Part shown: piece after piece, positions 12,812 to 14,294 of the stretch
Position numbering within the stretch: position 1 is the first letter of the stretch
Layout: each line of letters starts with the position of its first letter
NCBI GenBank assembly: GCA_035644215.1
Contig: DASQPA010000568.1
Location: 1-14,294, forward strand
Direction: 5' to 3'
DNA from: DASQPA01 sp035644215
GTDB lineage: Bacteria; Acidobacteriota; Thermoanaerobaculia; Multivoradales; UBA5704
DNA length: 14,294 nt
Translations under genes and position numbers: made by a program
The notes under the pieces: model-generated
The model's database searches: none
What the model was told of the DNA's origin: nothing
What the model saw: only the letters and a program-made list of their open reading frames with translations

Positions 12812-14001
12812 CCCGGCTATGGGACAAGGGCGAGCCGCTCGACCGCCGGGTCCTCGCCTACACCGCCGGAGAGGACCACCTCCTCGACGACCGGCTGGTG
12901 CCCTACGACGTCCGCGCCTCGATCGCCCACGCCGAGATGCTTGCGGCGCAGGGGCTGCTCGCGGCGGCGGAGCTGGCAGCGATCCGCGACGGCCTTTCCG
13001 CCCTCGCCGCCGAGCACGCGGCCGGCGCTTTCCGCATCGAGCTGGAGGACGAGGACGTTCACACCGCTCTGGAGAGCCGGCTGACGGCGCGGATCGGCGC
13101 CGCCGGCGCCCGGCTCCACGCCGGCCGTTCGCGCAACGACCAGGTGGTCGCCGCCCTCCGCCTCTACCTGCGCGACGAGATCGCGGCGCTCGCCGGAGGA
13201 GCCCGCGCCGTCGCGGCGGCTCTCGACGATCTCGCCCAGCGCGAGCGCGAGACGCCGCTCCCCGGCTACACCCACCTCCAGCCGGCAATGCCCAGCTCGG
13301 TGCCGCTCTGGGCGGGCGGCTTCGCCGCCGAGCTGCGGGACGATGCCGTGGGGATCGAGGCGGCCGGAAGGCGGAGCGACAAAAACCCGCTGGGCTCGGC
13401 GGCGGGCTACGGCGTCCCCCTCCTCCCCATCGACCGCGAGGCGACCCGCGCCCGGCTCGGCTTCGCGGAGACCCAGGAGCCGGTCACCGCCGTCCAGCTG
13501 TCGCGCGGCAAGGCCGAGGCCCATCTGCTTTTCGAGATCAGCCTCCTGCTGCAGGACCTGGGCCGCCTCGCCGCCGACCTCGTGCTCTTCGCCAGCCGCG
13601 AATTCGGCTTCGTCAGTCTCCCCGAGGCGATGACCACCGGCTCCTCGATCATGCCGCAGAAGCGGAACCCCGACGTCTTCGAGCTGGTCCGCGGCCGCGG
13701 CGCCACGGCCCAGGCCTGTCTCCTGGAAGTGCTGGCGATCGTGGCCAAGCTCCCCTCCGGCTACCACCGCGACCTGCAGCTGATCAAAGCCCCCCTCTTC
13801 CGCGGCATCGACCTCGCCCGCGACACCCTGGAAGTGATGGCCGCCGCGATCCCCGGGGTGCGCTTCCACCCCGAGCGGATCACCCTGGCGCCCGAGCTGT
13901 TCGCGGCGGAGGAGGCGTACCGGCTGGTGCTCGAGGAGGGGGTGCCGTTTCGGGAGGCGTACCGGCGCGTGGCGGCGAGATTGGGGGGCGTTCGTCCTTG
14001 A
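12808..14001 (+). CDS. argH: Argininosuccinate lyase, short at the C-terminus
   Basis: Splits argininosuccinate into arginine and fumarate, the last step. 397 aa from GTG 12808, overlapping the previous stop as GTGA. EDEDVHTALESRL (80-92), HAGRSRNDQV (104-113), PGYTHLQPAMP (152-162, His156), and the flexible catalytic loop GSSIMPQKRNPD (278-289, Ser279/280, Lys285) are all intact. SGYHRDLQLIKAPLF is the Bacteroidetes-like form of the later motif. The protein ends soon after EEGVPFREAYRRVAARLG, where typical lyases of 440-470 aa continue for another 50-75 residues. The active site, built from three subunits, should survive, but the last helical segment is absent. A 21-bp repeat array begins about 20 bp after the stop. 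Confidence 0.94.
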   Translation: MTRLWDKGEPLDRRVLAYTAGEDHLLDDRLVPYDVRASIAHAEMLAAQGLLAAAELAAIRDGLSALAAEHAAGAFRIELEDEDVHTALESRLTARIGAAGARLHAGRSRNDQVVAALRLYLRDEIAALAGGARAVAAALDDLAQRERETPLPGYTHLQPAMPSSVPLWAGGFAAELRDDAVGIEAAGRRSDKNPLGSAAGYGVPLLPIDREATRARLGFAETQEPVTAVQLSRGKAEAHLLFEISLLLQDLGRLAADLVLFASREFGFVSLPEAMTTGSSIMPQKRNPDVFELVRGRGATAQACLLEVLAIVAKLPSGYHRDLQLIKAPLFRGIDLARDTLEVMAAAIPGVRFHPERITLAPELFAAEEAYRLVLEEGVPFREAYRRVAARLGGVRP

Positions 14002-14021
14002 ATGGGCGGCTCGGACACCCG

Positions 14022-14294
14022 ATTGCCATGCTCCTGGTTTGAATCTGCCCATTTCCCGCTCGAATTGCCCGCTCCGGCGCTGGATCTCCCCATTTCTCAT
14101 TTCGGTTGCCCCGTCTCTGGTTTCGGTTCCCCCATCTCTGGCGCGTAGCTCCCCATCGTTTCGTAGAATCCCCCTACTTCAGCCTGCAATCTCCCCATTT
14201 CTGGCGCCGGTTCCCCTATTTCCAATTCGTAGCTCCCCATCTTTTCGTCGTATCTTCCCATCTCGGTTCCGTAGCTCCCCCATTCTGGGGCGTA
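14022..14294 (+). repeat. Second 21-bp-period degenerate repeat array, running off the window
   Basis: About 13 units with core CTCCCCAT (variants TTGCCAT, CTGCCCAT, TTGCCCG, TTCCCCT, CTTCCCAT) occur at 20-22-bp steps. The base after the C-run falls near 14051, 14071, 14092, 14113, 14134, 14155, 14176, 14197, 14218, 14239, 14260 and 14282. Each core is followed by a variable pyrimidine-rich tail that often ends TTCGTAG or TTTCGG. All visible units point the same way. No gene is seen here; short minus-strand frames are a by-product of the period being a multiple of three. Confidence 0.85.

Overview
This is a high-GC bacterial window dominated by one nine-gene plus-strand arginine-biosynthesis operon (about 4.7-14.0 kb): argR, argG, a P-loop gene of unknown function, argC, argD, an acyl-ornithine carbamoyltransferase (argF'), argB, an M20 acyl-citrulline deacylase (argE-like) and argH. 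ArgG, ArgF', the deacylase and ArgH resemble the Bacteroidetes-type enzymes, so carbamoylation very probably acts on an N-acylated ornithine and the acyl group is removed after citrulline is formed. No N-acetylglutamate synthase or ornithine acetyltransferase is seen, and the P-loop gene occupies a place where a missing step could lie. Two tandem 18-bp ARG boxes, 3 bp apart as in E. coli, overlap a sigma70-like promoter in front of argR, so the operon is probably autorepressed by ArgR with arginine. The base composition and gene content suggest an uncultured high-GC lineage such as Acidobacteriota (Thermoanaerobaculia-like). That placement is an inference of modest confidence.

Left part (1-3.5 kb, minus strand): a 90-aa hypothetical gene, then a CHAT/STAND/TPR-type gene that appears broken. 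Its N-terminal CHAT start and its C-terminal winged-helix plus TPR part lie in different frames, and the expected middle is missing. Upstream of it is a 0.47-kb array of 21-bp repeats, 15 units in one direction followed by 8 in the other, meeting at a hairpin. Next come a GC-rich hairpin and a 107-aa secreted cysteine-rich protein.

Middle (3.6-4.7 kb): an atypical NAD(P)-binding epimerase-like gene on the plus strand, then a 39/40-bp inverted repeat in which each arm can itself fold, then the arg promoter.

Right end (14.0-14.3 kb): a second, more diverged 21-bp-period array starts about 20 bp after argH and runs off the window. Its core (CTCCCCA) and layout resemble the outward-read unit of the first array (TAGTGTCCCA). 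These 21-bp arrays, the P-loop gene inside the arg operon, and the non-canonical specificity residue of ArgF' are the observations most worth pursuing. No tRNA, rRNA, CRISPR, transposase or phage gene was seen.
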